A stretch of DNA of 64,000 nucleotides from Chaenocephalus aceratus. Its lineage: Eukaryota; Chordata; Actinopteri; Perciformes; Channichthyidae. Positions within the stretch are counted from its first letter, which is position 1; each line of letters opens with the position of its first letter. The notes beneath the pieces were generated by a model, which was given only the letters and a program-made list of their open reading frames with translations, had not been told where the DNA came from and made no database searches. Positions 44,342 to 58,800 of the stretch are shown piece after piece. A program made the position numbers and the translations under genes. The stretch is taken from contig JAMFTG010000235.1 in the NCBI GenBank assembly GCA_023974075.1, forward strand, positions 62,001 to 126,000. The letters are read 5' to 3'.

Positions 44342-44558
44342 TCAGACCGGCTGTTCTCCTCTGTTTACATCCTGCTGGTTTAAATGATGTGTTCTATAGG
44401 CTCTGTGCACAAGATTGAGTTGAGTAGTGAGCCATTCGGTTTTTTTTCGTGGTGAGATGTCTGCTGAGAGGTCCTTGTATACCTCGCTGACTTTGAGGAC
44501 ATCTGGGTCTGGCAGCTCCCCCCGCACGGCCTTGTAACGTGTACTCCTTTGAACACAG
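44342..44558 (-). CDS. unrecognised coding-like terminal exon
   Basis: A minus-strand frame, open from a possible acceptor (TGTGTTCAAAG near 44550), encodes TRYKAVRGELPDPDVLKVSE, VYKDLSADISPRKKTEW and LTTQLNLVHRAYRTHHLNQQ before its stop at 44342. The composition (charged, balanced, heptad-like leucines) looks more like protein than the surrounding frames. I do not recognise the family. It may be the last exon of a host gene, or a fragment of a transposon protein. There is no ATG at its start and no partner exon was found. Confidence 0.3.
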
Positions 44559-44989
44559 CTACATACAATTACTTAGGACAATATATATTACCTTACACCG
44601 TCAGCAACTGTAAACTGCTTTGGCATAGTGGAAATGAACACCATGTCACTCACTCTGCCTGGTTTCACACACTATTAATTACACAAAAGAATTGTCAATT
44701 TAGTTGAAAAGGTCGTTGATGCAATATACTAAATCAGCTCTTGGCACAAAGGAAATACTCATTAAATCATGGATTGGCTGTGAACACATACTGTTCTATT
44801 GTATTGCATAGAAAGATGTGTTACTGTTCTGCTTGTAGTGGAAATACTGTTTGTAGTCGTAGATAGAAAAACAAAGATGGAAAACATTTCACCATACATT
44901 GTTTAGGAGTTTTATATGTATTGGGTGTTTATGGTTAATGTGGGAAATTAATAAGCAGAGCTGTTGCTGGTAAATTTGTGTGCCATCAT
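44559..44989. other. no recognised feature
   Basis: AT-rich sequence up to the inverted repeat arm. No gene seen. Confidence 0.4.
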
Positions 44990-46931
44990 AATAGTAATGT
45001 GTGTACAGCGTTTCGTGAATATCTGGAAAAATATGCGAGTAGTTTGGAGTCATTTGAGACTGGTACAGAAATGGTACATTCTCTGTTAGCCTACGTTCGC
45101 CCCGATTGAGCTAGCAACTATTTTATTCGCAATTTAACATCATATTGGATATGGCCTTAACTTGTCCTGGACTGGAATTTTTCCGATCTTTTAGGAGGTG
45201 TTTGCGAAAAAGCGCTTAAAATGCATGAATAACACCGATTTTTCAAAATGGCCGACTTTCTGGGGGGCGGGGCTAATGGAAGCTATTTTGAAATATGTCC
45301 GCAATTCCATCAATAATGTCTGTGGCAATATTGGGGTAGTTTGGAGAAACTATATGTGACTATCGCACAATAGGGGGCGCTACTGAGCTGGTGTACAGAA
45401 ATGTACATTTTTTTTGTACAGTCTGGAAAAAGACGTGGGTTGTGACGTGTGTTCCAAGTTTTGCGTCCAAAAGTCATTTTAGCGATTTTGTGGCATTTAA
45501 ATCGTCAAAATTGGTACATGTTCCGTTAGCTTACGAGCTTCCCGTTTGAGCAGTCAACTATTCATTCTCAATTTAGCATCACATTGGATATGGGCTGATC
45601 TTGTCCTGGTTTGTAATTTTTCCGATCATTTTCCTAGGAGAAGTATGCGAAAATGCGCTTAAAATGGACATATTTCAAAATGGCCGACTTCATGGGGGGC
45701 GGAGATAATGGAATAATTTTGAAATATGTCTGCATTTCCATGAGGAATCTCTGTGCCAAGTTTTGGGTAGTTCGAATAAACTATATTTGACTATAGCACA
45801 ATAGGGGGCGCTACTGAGCCATATTTGCTAAAACGTCCGATTTTTTTCTACAGTCTGGAGAAGGTTGTGGGCTGTGACATGCGTTCCGAATTTAAAGGCC
45901 GTAACTCATTTTTTCCCTTACTTATGGCTCGGTACATTTTTTAACCCTTCGATTTCGAGAAAAAACTGAATAGGACACGCCCACATTTTTCATTGGTTGC
46001 GACCCTTTAAATCTCAGTTTATACTCACCCTGCCAGTATGTCTATGACAATATATATTTTTTTAGTCCATCGGTTCTTGAGATATAAATTAGTTGTGTTT
46101 TTGGCGCCCCCTATTGTCCGAAATGAACATTGTTTGTTGTGCCTATTCCCCAAGACACACTGAACCTATCCACCGAAATCTGTGATATTTGGATGTATTT
46201 TTGGATGAATTGTGAGCATTTATGTGTAGGCCACACCCTTTTGCTAATACGTTTTGATTGATGTCGGCCACATTTTTCCACACCTCGTGCTCATTTTGTA
46301 CGGTAATGTGTCTGCCCCTCCATTGATGCTGTGCACTAAGTTTGGTTTGGAAAATCAAGAAATTGGAATTTAAGTTAATATTTCAATGTTTTTCACATTA
46401 TGCTAATTAAAAAAAAATCAAAGTAGGCGGAGCTTCGGGATATGAGAGGATAATATGTAGAGCTGCTCCACCCGGATAAGTGTGCAAAATTTCAGGTCCG
46501 TCAGACTTACGCTGCGACTTTGTAAATTTTTCGAAACACTGAAGTTACACAGGTGGCGCTAGAGAGCAAGTTGAAACATTTTCTCCCATCGAATCCAGAA
46601 TGTTAACATTTTCACCGGTCCTGGCGGCGTTGCCAAATGTCGCTACATGAATAGTGTCGTAACCCCCTCAAAAACAGGTCGAAAGTGCAGAACCGGTAAC
46701 AGAAGAATAATAATACTGACGATTTCAATAGGACTTTGCACTACGTGCTCAGGCCCTAATAATACTGACGATTTCAATAGGTCTTTGCACTACGTGCTCA
46801 GGCCCTAATAACAATAGGTATCCTTGCACTTCGTGCTAGGACGCCGTTGGGTCCTAGCACTCTCGTGCTCGGGCCCTAATAATACTGACGATTTCTATAG
46901 GTCTTTGCACTACGTGCTCTGGCCCTAATAA
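44990..46931 (-). mobile_element. fish repeat arm, right copy, inverted relative to 31107-33420
   Basis: Reverse-complement blocks of the left arm appear in opposite order: GGCCGACTT with GGGGGGCGGGGCTAAT, ATAGGGGGCGCTACTGAG, AAGTAGGCGGAGCTTCGGGA, GGTGGCGCTAGAGAGCAAG and finally the terminus GCACTCTCGTGCTCGGGCCC. The terminal part is followed and preceded by partial ends (AATAATACTGACGATTTC, then GTCTTTGCACTACGTGCTC) repeated three times at 46714-46928. No coding frame is supported. Confidence 0.75.
46714..46928. repeat. tandem partial termini, 47-bp type
   Basis: AATACTGACGATTTCAATAG plus TCTTTGCACTACGTGCTC and GGCCCTAAT occurs three times, with one full terminus between the second and third copies. 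It looks like repeated end-joining or slippage at the end of the element. Confidence 0.85.
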
Positions 46932-47970
46932 TGATGTACCGTGCATGTTCACATCATGTATACTTTGCATTACTTAATACCATTTTTCAAATATTTATCT
47001 TTGAACATTTTGGACAAAATAGCCAATTGTACATCGAGGTGCCCGGATGTCCCTCGTGCCCACCTATCCGATTTGAACATGCTGATGTACAATGTGATGT
47101 AGTAGCCTAATGCAGGTGTAAGACCATTGTGTTATAGGTATGCATAGTTTTCTATGCATTTTGAGGGTCTTGGGGGGTTTGACCCCCAAAAACATTTTCG
47201 AACCCTAGGGGCTGGCTCCCCCAAAATAATTAAATAACATAACCCTAACCGGACCCTAAAACCGAAATAAAGTAACAAAAAAAAGTAACTAAATCCGCCA
47301 GAAACCCGAAAATCTTCGCACGCGCGCGCGGGGGACACGTGCATGTGTCCCGTTTCTCCATTTCTGGAAGTTGGCAACCCTAGTTGTTACCGTTTAACTG
47401 GTGACGCGGGGAACTCGTGATATTCTATAACGGTAGGAATGTGTCAGGGGCGTGTACTTTGAGGAGCCATTATCGAATAACCAGGAAATACACATTTCGA
47501 TCGCTTCTTCTGTCGTTTACATTCATCTTTTGGTATATATGGCTCCATAGGAACACTTTGATGCACTTTCAGTACCAGTGTGTGAGGATGTGGTTGCGAT
47601 GCCGATATCCGGACGCGTACAGCGAGGACTACAAAAAGACAATGAGGTGACTGCCAGACTTATTACTGAATATCATTCTTAATGTGATGCCAAGTCCACC
47701 TGAGACCCGTGTGCACCTTCAGACAGCCTCCAAGTGAAGCACACGTTCTTTACTCACAGTTTGAAAGCAGCGTGGAGAAGTCTTCAGCTGTGGAGCTGTG
47801 ATCCGCCCAGGTTAAACTGTGATACGACTTCTGTTCTGTGGCTATCTCTACCAGCGATCATGTTTAATATGAAAGACTACACACATGCATCCCTTATCAA
47901 AACGGTATTCTGCACTTTGCAGCACTTATCCAGATAAGATGTGACTGTTTACTCGCTGCAGGAGTGTAAA
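46932..47970. other. mixed unique sequence with a TTGGCAACCCTA transposon end
   Basis: No gene is recognised. At 47370-47384 GTTGGCAACCCTA marks an end of the hAT-like family also seen at 36354. A GGGTTTGACCCCCAAAAAC stretch at 47174 and a CGCGCGCGCG run at about 47320 are local curiosities. Confidence 0.4.
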
Positions 47971-48620
47971 GGCCCTGACACACCAAACTGACGGAAATGT
48001 GTATTCGTCATTCAAAAGAAGCAACCGGAACGGCCCGTCCACACAGCGGCGTGCGTTGAAAGCTTCACCGTTCACTTTGAATGGGGTGACGTCACTTTCC
48101 GCCAAACTGCATTGTGGGAAGCGACGCGGAGCTTTGCTGGCATGGCTCGCTGCAAAAGTTGAGCAATGTTCAACTTTTGCAGCCTCGGCAGAAAGCGTCA
48201 GCCAATCGAATCATATGCCAGTACAAGCTCTAGCCAATCAAACCGCTGCTTGTGTGTCAGGGGCGGGAGATTCATGTGATTGGTTGTTGGTCGAGCTTCA
48301 GACGTGATATGTACAAACATCATCTCTCTGATGCAGAAATAAACTATTTAAGCATTGTGGCTGGCAGCCTTGAAGTTCTGCTGCTACCACATTCCATGCA
48401 TCAGTAATTAGAATCCAAGATGATATTCATATTCAACATCATAACACTGACGGGCAAATGATGACATTGTTACAAATGAGTGAACTGCGGTTTCATTTTC
48501 CAGGGTCCTGTCCGTTAAATACTTGAAGAAGCTATTGTCCACCTCATGCAGGAAGTGTGGCAGCAAATTACGTGGCAACTGAGTTGGTCTTCAGTTTCTT
48601 CATTCCAGATCGCCATGATG
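47971..48620. mobile_element. Harbinger-type MITE copy, right end not resolved
   Basis: It begins AAAGGCCCTGACACACCAAA, matching the end of 10982-11602. It shares GTATTCGTCATTCAAAAG near the left side and CATTCCAGATCGCCATGATG near 48601-48620, blocks that in the other copy lie at 11149-11167 and 11273-11292. A 14-bp-arm hairpin (48149-48162 with 48170-48183) sits near the middle, at the position of the palindrome in copy 1. Confidence 0.65.
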
Positions 48621-48950
48621 TAAAATAAATGTTTCTGCTGCAGGGATGTTACATGAATGTATAAATAATAATAACACCACGTGACCATGTACTAGTTTCA
48701 GAAAGGCTCAACAACAACACACGACAACAAGTGTAGTTCACTGACTGGCAGAGCACTGATGATCTTTAGATTAAAATAACAAGAACAACCCTACACTGCA
48801 TAATTCACTCTGAACCTCTAAACACCTGAGATTCATCTTATATTCTCCATCCTGCTTTTATAAAATGAATTATAAAGAACATACATGAGTAGAATTGTTT
48901 TATATTTCTGTTAAAACTATCAACCACCAATAAATCATTTCAGTTGTTGC
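48621..48950. other. no recognised feature
   Basis: AT-rich DNA leading into the 48-bp minisatellite; no gene seen. Confidence 0.4.
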
Positions 48951-50020
48951 TGTTTCCAACATGTTCCTGGATCTACTTGATGCTGACACTGACTGAATAG
49001 TTTCCAACATGTTCCTGGATCTACTTGATGCTGACACTGACTGAATAGTTTCCAACATGTTCCTGGATCTACTTGATGCTGACACTGACTGAATAGTTTC
49101 CAACATGTTCCTGGATCTACTTGATGCTGACACTGACTGAATAGTTTCCAACATGTTCCTGGATCTACTTGATGCTGACACTGACTGAATAGTTTCCTAC
49201 GTGTTCCTGGATCTACTTGATGCTGACACTGACTGAATAGTTTCTAACGTGTTTCTGGATCTACATGATGCTGACACTGACTGAATAGTTTCCAACATGT
49301 TCCTGGATCTACTTGATGCTGACACTGACTGAATAGTTTCCTACGTGTTCCTGGATGTACATGATGCTGACACTGACTGAATAGTTTCCAACATGTTTCT
49401 GGATCTACATGATGCTGACACTGACTGAATAGTTTCCAACATGTTTCTGGATCTACATGATGCTGACACTGACTGAATAGTTTCCAACATGTTTCTGGAT
49501 CTACATGATGCTGACACTGACTGAATAGTTTCCAACATGTTCCTGGATCTACATGATGCTGACACTGACTGAATAGTTTCCTACATGTTCCTGGATCTAC
49601 TTGATGCTGACACTGACTGAATAGTTTCCAACATGTTTCTGGATCTACTTGATGCTGACACTGACTGAATAGTTTCCTACATGTTCCTGGATCTACATGA
49701 TGCTGACACTGACTGAATAGTTTCCTACATGTTCCTGGATCTACTTGATGCTGACACTGACTGAATAGTTTCCAACATGTTTCTGGATCTACTTGATGCT
49801 GACACTGACTGAATAGTTTCCAACATGTTCCTGGATCTACTTGATGCTGACACTGACTGAATAGTTTCCAACATGTTCCTGGATCTACTTGATGCTGACA
49901 CTGACTGAATAGTTTCCAACATGTTCCTGGATCTACTTGATGCTGACACTGACTGAATAGTTTCCTACATGTTCCTGGATCTACTTGATGCTGACACTGA
50001 CTGAATAGTTTCCAACATGC
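48951..50020. repeat. 48-bp minisatellite, about 22 units
   Basis: The unit contains ATAGTTTCCAACATGTTCCT, GGATCTACTTGATGCTGAC and ACTGACTGA. Variants are limited to a few positions (CCAAC or CCTAC, TTCCT or TTTCT, CTTGA or CATGA). Since 48 is a multiple of three, a 268-codon minus frame stays open; this is not evidence of a protein. Confidence 0.97.
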
Positions 50021-50799
50021 GCAAAATGCATATATGAAGCGCTGCGTCATGAACGCAAGAAATCTACCCTCGTAGAGGCGCGCTCATGTTATTGGCTTAG
50101 AATGAAGGAGACATCTGATTGGCTATAGATAGAAAAGTACGAATCGGCTGAGCGTCAGGGGAGTCTCAAAAAACCCACACACGAATGCACAGCGATCGTG
50201 CACAGAGAGCGGTTTGTGTTTGCAGGTGCAGAGGTTTTAAACGGAAAACAAATATGTGTGGATCAAAAATACACATGTAAAAAACATTTCTGTATTTGGA
50301 TTTTATTTACATGGATATGAAACGGAACACATTTGTGTGTGCATTGAAAAACACAAGTGTGGTTCCTTCTGTGTGCATGTGTGTATTATGAGACTGTTCT
50401 GAGCCCATACCCGTGAGCGGGAGCGCGCTCCTTCACTACAGACTATCGCGCCACCTAACCATTCGCCAAAATGTTTTTAATACCAGCGGTAACCGGCCAA
50501 GCGCCGGGCAAAAAACAATCTTCAAATAAAAGAAAGTCACCGGAGGAGTTAAAGGAGTGACAGGGAGCATGAGAAGAAGAGGGAGAGACAGTTTCAGCTT
50601 GATCGATGGAGTTGGCTTCTAGAGTAGTTATAACCATACCGCTTCCGTCCAATTAGTATGCATAGAAAGTGACAGGTGGACACGCCCCCAATTATGCAAA
50701 TGAGCTACGTCCGTCTCCCATTGGCCAATGAGCTAAGTCCCGCCTCCCATTATTTGATGTGTGTGTTATCAGATTGGCGTGAAAGGCCCCCGGCGTAGT
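50021..50799. other. no recognised gene; ACACATTTGTGTG-rich stretch
   Basis: Between 50200 and 50400 words such as ACACATTTGTGTG and ACACAAGTGTG form weak inverted repeats of a fish-MITE kind. The rest has no supportable feature. Confidence 0.4.
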
Positions 50800-51120
50800 T
50801 ATTTGATGTATTGATTAAGATAGTCTATTTGAGTTAAGGTATTTGACCCCTGACCCTGAGAGTGGAGTAATTAGCCTGCAATCAGATATGAATGAAAAGC
50901 CCCAGGCAGTCCCTTTGTTGTATAGTTCTTTGATGTATTTATTAAGATAGTCTCTTTGGGTTAAGGTATTTGACCCCTGCCCTTGAGAGTTGAATAATTA
51001 GCCTGCAATCAGATATGAATGAAAAGCCCCAGGCAGTCCCTTTGTTGTATAGTTCTTTGATGTATTGATTAAGATAGTCTCTTTGACCCCTGCCCCTCAG
51101 AGCCCTTTGTTGTCTAATCT
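50800..51120. repeat. 128-bp tandem repeat, about 2.5 units
   Basis: TTTGATGTATTGATTAAGAT starts at about 50800, 50929 and 51056, each followed by GGTATTTGACCCCTG and, for the first two, GCCTGCAATCAGATATGAAT and CCCAGGCAGTCCCTTTG. Confidence 0.9.
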
Positions 51121-52574
<1,454 letters not shown>

Positions 52575-52879
52575 AATTACACACAAATCTGCAGAGTGTC
52601 ACTAAAAGGTTTTACACAGTGACTGACATTCTGTATGGGGGGTTCACACCTGAGCTGCTGCAGAGGGTGAGTATGTTTGGCTCTCGGGGGGATGGTGTGT
52701 TAAGAGTCAGATTCTTAACGAAATCTTTACACATAAATCTGCCGAGTGTCTGTAAAAAGTCTTAAAATCAAAAAACTTGCTTTTTAGAGTCAGAATCCTA
52801 ACGAAATCTACTAATACAAAGTACTTCATGCTAGTGGTCAGCTTTTTAAACACAAAAGTGTATCTTTCAGTAACTTTCT

Positions 52880-55800
52880 CAGAGAATTTAAGCATAAATC
52901 TGTCAAATGTTCAAAACAGCCTTTTTTCACTGACATAGCCTCAAAATCACAAACTGTCATTAAGAGTCAGAATCTTAACGGAATCTAATAAAACAGAGTA
53001 CTTTCATGCTAGTGGTCTGCTTTTAAAAAGAAAAGTGTATCTTTCAGTAACTTTTTGAGAGAGTTAAGCATAAATCTGTCAAATGTTTCAAAACAGCCTT
53101 GTTTTACTGACATAGCCTCAAAATCACAAATTGCCATTAAGAGTCAGATGCTTGACGAAATCTACAAATACAAAGTACTTCGTGCTAGTGGTCAGCTTTT
53201 ATACACAATAGTGTATCTTTCAGTAACTTTCTCAGAGAATTTAAGCATAAATCTGTCAAATGTTCAAAACAGCCTTGTTTCACTGACATAGCCTCAAAAT
53301 CACAAACTGCCATTAAGAGTCAGAATCTTAACGAAATCTACTAACACAAAGTACTTCACTATCTACTTTTCAGCTTTTGAATACAAAAGTGTATATGCTT
53401 GACGAAATCTACGGACACAAAGTCTACTTTATTATCTACTTTTAAACTTTTAAACACAAAAGTGTATCTTTCAGTAACTTTCTCAGAGAATTTAAGCATA
53501 AATCTGTCAAATGTTCAAAACAGCCTTGTTTCACTGAAATAGCCTCAAAATCACAAATTGCCATTAAGAGTCAGATGCTTGACGAAATCTACTAATACAA
53601 AGCACTTCATGCTAGTGGTCAGCTTTTATACACAATAGTGTATCTTTCAGTAACTTTCTCAGAGAATTTAAGCATAAATCTGTCAAATGTTTCAAAACAG
53701 CCTTGTTTCACTGACATAGCCTCAAAATCACAAACTGCCATTAAGAGTCAGAATCTTAACAAAATCTACGGACACAAAGTCTACTTTATTATCTACTTTT
53801 CAGCTTTTGAATACAAAAGTGTATATGCTTGAAGAAATCTACGGACACAAAGTCTACTTTATTATCTACTTTTCAGCTTTTAAACACAAAAGTGTATCTT
53901 TCAGTAACTTTCTCAGAGAATTTAAGCATAAATCTGTCAAATGTTCAAAACAGCCTTGTTTCACTGACATAGCCTCAAAATCACAAACTGCCATTAAGAG
54001 TCAGAATCTTAACGAAATCTACGGAAACAAAGTCTACTTTATTATCTACTTTTCAGCTTTTGAATACAAAACTGTATATGCTTGACGAAATCTACTAAAA
54101 CAAAGTACTTCATGCTAGTGGTCAGCTTTTTTACACAATAGTGTATCTTTCAGTAACTTTCTCAGAGAATGTAAGCATAAATCTGTCAAATGTTCCAAAC
54201 AGCCTTGTTTTACTGACATAGCCTCAAAATCACAAACTGCCATTAAGAGTCAGAATCTTAACGGAATCTAATAAAACAAAGTACTTCATGCTAGTGGTCA
54301 GCTTTTATACACAATAGTGTATCTTTCAGTAACTTTTTGAGAGAGTTAAGCATAAATCTGTCAAATGTTTCAAAACAGCCTTGTTTCACTGACATATCCT
54401 CAAAATCACAAACTGCCATTAAGAGTCAGAATCTTAACGAAATCTACGGGCACAAAGTCTACTTTATTATCTAATTTTCAGCTTTTTAATACAAAACTGT
54501 ATATGCTTGACGAAATCTACTAAAACAAAGTACTTCATGCTAGTGGTCAGCTTTTATACACAATAGTGTATCTTTCAGTAACTTTCTCAGAGAATTAAAG
54601 CATAAATCTGTCAAATGTTCAAAACAGCCTTGTTTCACTGAAATAGCCTCAAAATCACAAATTGCCATTAAGAGTCAGATGCTTGACGAAATCTACTAAT
54701 ACAAAGTACTTCATGCTAGTGGTCAGCTTTGATACACAATAGTGTATCTTTCCGTAACTTTCTCAGAGAATTTAAGCATAAATCTGTCAAATGTTTCAAA
54801 ACAGCCTTGTTTTACTGACATAGCCTCAAAATCACAAATTGCCATTAAGAGTCAGATGCTTGACGAAATCTACTAATACAAAGTACTTCATGCTAGTGGG
54901 CAGCTTTTATACACAATAGGGTATCTTTCAGTAACTTTCTCAGAGAATTTAAGCATAAATCTGTCAAATGTTCAAAACAGCCTTGTTTCCCTGACATGGC
55001 CTCAAAATCACAAATTGCCATTAAGAGTCAGAATCTTAACGAAATCTATGGGCACAAAGTCTACTTTATTATCTACTTTTCAGCTTTTGAATACAAAAGT
55101 GTATGCTTGAGGAAATCTATTAAAACAAAGTACTTCATGCTAGTGGTCAGCTTTTATACACAATAGTGTATCTTTCAGTAACTTTCTCAGAGAATTAAAG
55201 CATAAATCTGTCAAATGTTTCAAAACTGCCTTGTTTCACTGACATAGCCTCAAAATCACAAACTGCCATTAAGAGTCAGAATCTTAACGAAATCTACGGG
55301 CACAAAGTCTACTTTATTATCTACTTTTCAGCTTTTGAATACAAAAGTGTATATGCTTGACGAAATCTACTAAAACAAAGTACTTCATGCTAGTGGTCAG
55401 CTTTTATACACAATAGTGTATCTTTCAGTAACTTTCTCAGAGAATTTAAGCATAAATCTGTCAAATGTTTCAAAACAGCATTGTTTTACTGACATGGCCT
55501 CAAAATCACAAATTGCCATTAAGAGTCAGATGCTTGACGAAATCTACTAATACAAAGTGACGAAATCTATTAAAACAAAGTACTTCATGCTAGTGGTCAG
55601 CTTTTATACACAATAGTGTATCTTTCAGTAACTTTCTCAGAGAATTAAAGCATAAATCTGTCAAATGTTTCAAAACTGCCTTGTTACTGAAAGATACACT
55701 ATTGTGTATAAAAGCTGACCACTGACATAGCCTCAAAATCACAAACTGCCATTAAGAGTCAGAATCTTAACGAAATCTACGGGCACAAAGTCTACTTTAT

Positions 55801-58800
55801 TATCTACTTTTCAGCTTTTGAATACAAAAGTGTATATGCTTGACGAAATCTACTAAAACAAAGTACTTCATGCTAGTGGTCAGCTTTTATACACAATAGT
55901 GTATCTTTCAGTAACTTTCTCAGAGAATTAAAGCATAAATCTGTCAAATGTTCAAAACAGCCTTGTTTTACTGACATGGCCTCAAAATCACAAATTGCCA
56001 TTAAGAGTCAGATGCTTGACGAAATCTACTAACACAAAGTACTTCACTATCTACTTTTCAGCTTTTGAATACAAAAGTGTATATGCTTGACGAAATCTAC
56101 GGACACAAAGTCTACTTTATTATCTACTTTTAAACTTTTAAACACAAAAGTGTATCTTTCAGTAACTTTCTCAGAGAATTTAAGCATAAATCTGTCAAAT
56201 GTTCAAAACAGCCTTGTTTCACTGAAATAGCCTCAAAATCACAAATTGCCATTAAGAGTCAGATGCTTGACGAAATCTACTAATACAAAGTACTTCATGC
56301 TAGTGGTCAGCTTTTATACACAATAGTGTATCTTTCAGTAACTTTCTCAGAGAATTTAAGCATAAATCTGTCAAATGTTTCAAAACAGCCTTGTTTCACT
56401 GACATAGCCTCAAAATCACAAACTGCCATTAAGAGTCAGAATCTTAACAAAATCTACGGACACAAAGTCTACTTTATTATCTACTTTTCAATTTTTGAAT
56501 ACAAAAGTGTATATGCTTGAAGAAATCTACGGACACAAAGTCTACTTTATTATCTACTTTTCAGCTTTTAAACACAAAAGTGTATCTTTCAGTAACTTTC
56601 TCAGAGAATTTAAGCATAAATCTGTCAAATGTTCAAAACAGCCTTGTTTCACTGACATAGCCTCAAAATCACAAACTGCCATTAAGAGTCAGAATCTTAA
56701 CGGAATCTAATAAAACAGAGTAGTTTCATGGTAGTGGTCAGCTTTTAAAAAGAAAAGTGTATCTTTCAGTAACTTTTTGAGAGAGTTAAGCATAAATCTG
56801 TCAAATGTTTCAAAACAGCCTTGTTTTACTGACATAGCCTCAAAATCACAAATTGCCATTAAGAGTCAGATGCTTGACGAAATCTACTAATACAAAGTAC
56901 TTCATGCTAGTGGTCAGCTTTTATACACAATAGTGTATCTTTCAGTAACTTTTTCAGAGAATTTAAGCATAAATCTGTCAAATGTTTCAAAACAGCCTTG
57001 TTTCACTGACATAGCCTCAAAATCACAAACTGCCATTAAGAGTCAGAATCTTAACAAAATCTACGGACACAAAGTCTACTTTATTATCTACTTTTCAATT
57101 TTTGAATACAAAAGTGTATATGCTTGAAGAAATCTACGGACACAAAGTCTACTTTATTATCTACTTTTCAGCTTTTAAACACAAAAGTGTATCTTTCAGT
57201 AACTTTCTCAGAGAATTTAAGCATAAATCTGTCAAATGTTCAAAACAGCCTTGTTTCACTGACATAGCCTCAAAATCACAAATTGCCATTAAGAGTCAGA
57301 ATCTTAACGAAATCTACGGGCACAAAGTCTACTTTATTATCTACTTTTCAGCTTTTGAATACAAAAGTGTATATGCTTGACGAAATCTACTAAAACAAAG
57401 TACTTCATGCTAGTGGTCAGCTTTTATACACAATAGTGTATCTTTCAGTAACTTTCTCAGAGAATTTAAGCATAAATCTGTCAAATGTTTCAAAACAGCA
57501 TTGTTTTACTGACATGGCCTCAAAATCACAAATTGCCATTAAGAGTCAGATGCTTGACGAAATCTACTAATACAAAGTGACGAAATCTATTAAGAACAAA
57601 GTACTTCATGCTAGTGGTCAGCTTTTATACACAATAGTGTATCTTTCAGTAACTTTCTCAGAGAATTAAAGCATAAATCTGTCAAATGTTTCAAAACTGC
57701 CTTGTTACTGAAATATACACTATTGTGTATAAAAGCTGACCACTGACATAGCCTCAAAATCACAAACTGCCATTAAGAGTCAGAATCTTAACGAAATCTA
57801 CGGGCACAAAGTCTACTTTATTATCTACTTTTCAGCTTTTGAATACAAAAGTGTATATGCTTGACGAAATCTACTAAAACAAAGTACTTCATGCTAGTGG
57901 TCAGCTTTTATACACAATAGTGTATCTTTCAGTAACTTTCCCAGAGAATTAAAGCATAAATCTGTCAAATGTTCAAAACAGCCTTGTTTTACTGACATGG
58001 CCTCAAAATCACAAATTGCCATTAAGAGTCAGATGCTTGACGAAATCTACTAATACAAAGTGACGAAATCTATTAAAACAGAGTACTTCATGCTAGTGGT
58101 CAGCTTTTATACACAATAGTGTATCTTTCAGTAACTTTCTCAGAGAATTAAAGCATAAATCTGTCAAATGTTTCAAAACTGCCTTGTTACTGAAAGATAC
58201 ACTATTGTGTATAAAAGCTGACCACTGACATAGCCTCAAAATCACAAACTGCCATTAAGAGTCAGAATCTTAACGAAATCTACGGGCACAAAGTCTACTT
58301 TATTATCTACTTTTCAGCTTTTGAATACAAAAGTGTATATGCTTGACGAAATCTACTAAAACAAAGTACTTCATGCTAGTGGTCAGCTTTTATACACAAT
58401 AGTGTATCTTTCAGTAACTTTCTCAGAGAATTAAAGCATAAATCTGTCAAATGTTCAAAACAGCCTTGTTTTACTGACATGGCCTCAAAATCACAAATTG
58501 CCATTAAGAGTCAGATGCTTGACGAAATCTACTAACACAAAGTACTTCACTATCTACTTTTCAGCTTTTGAATACAAAAGTGTATATGCTTGACGAAATC
58601 TACGGACACAAAGTCTACTTTATTATCTACTTTTAAACTTTTAAACACAAAAGTGTATCTTTCAGTAACTTTCTCAGAGAATTTAAGCATAAATCTGTCA
58701 AATGTTCAAAACAGCCTTGTTTCACTGAAATAGCCTCAAAATCACAAATTGCCATTAAGAGTCAGATGCTTGACGAAATCTACTAATACAAAGTACTTCA

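Noticed and set aside
36354..47384. One 11-kb hAT bounded by TAGGGTTGCC and GGCAACCCTA
   Set aside because: The 8-bp flanks (ACAGCACC and GTTGTTAC) do not match, so the two ends are from separate insertions.
49244..50050. 268-codon minus-strand frame of 16-residue repeats
   Set aside because: Product of the 48-bp minisatellite. Other frames over the same DNA are open too.
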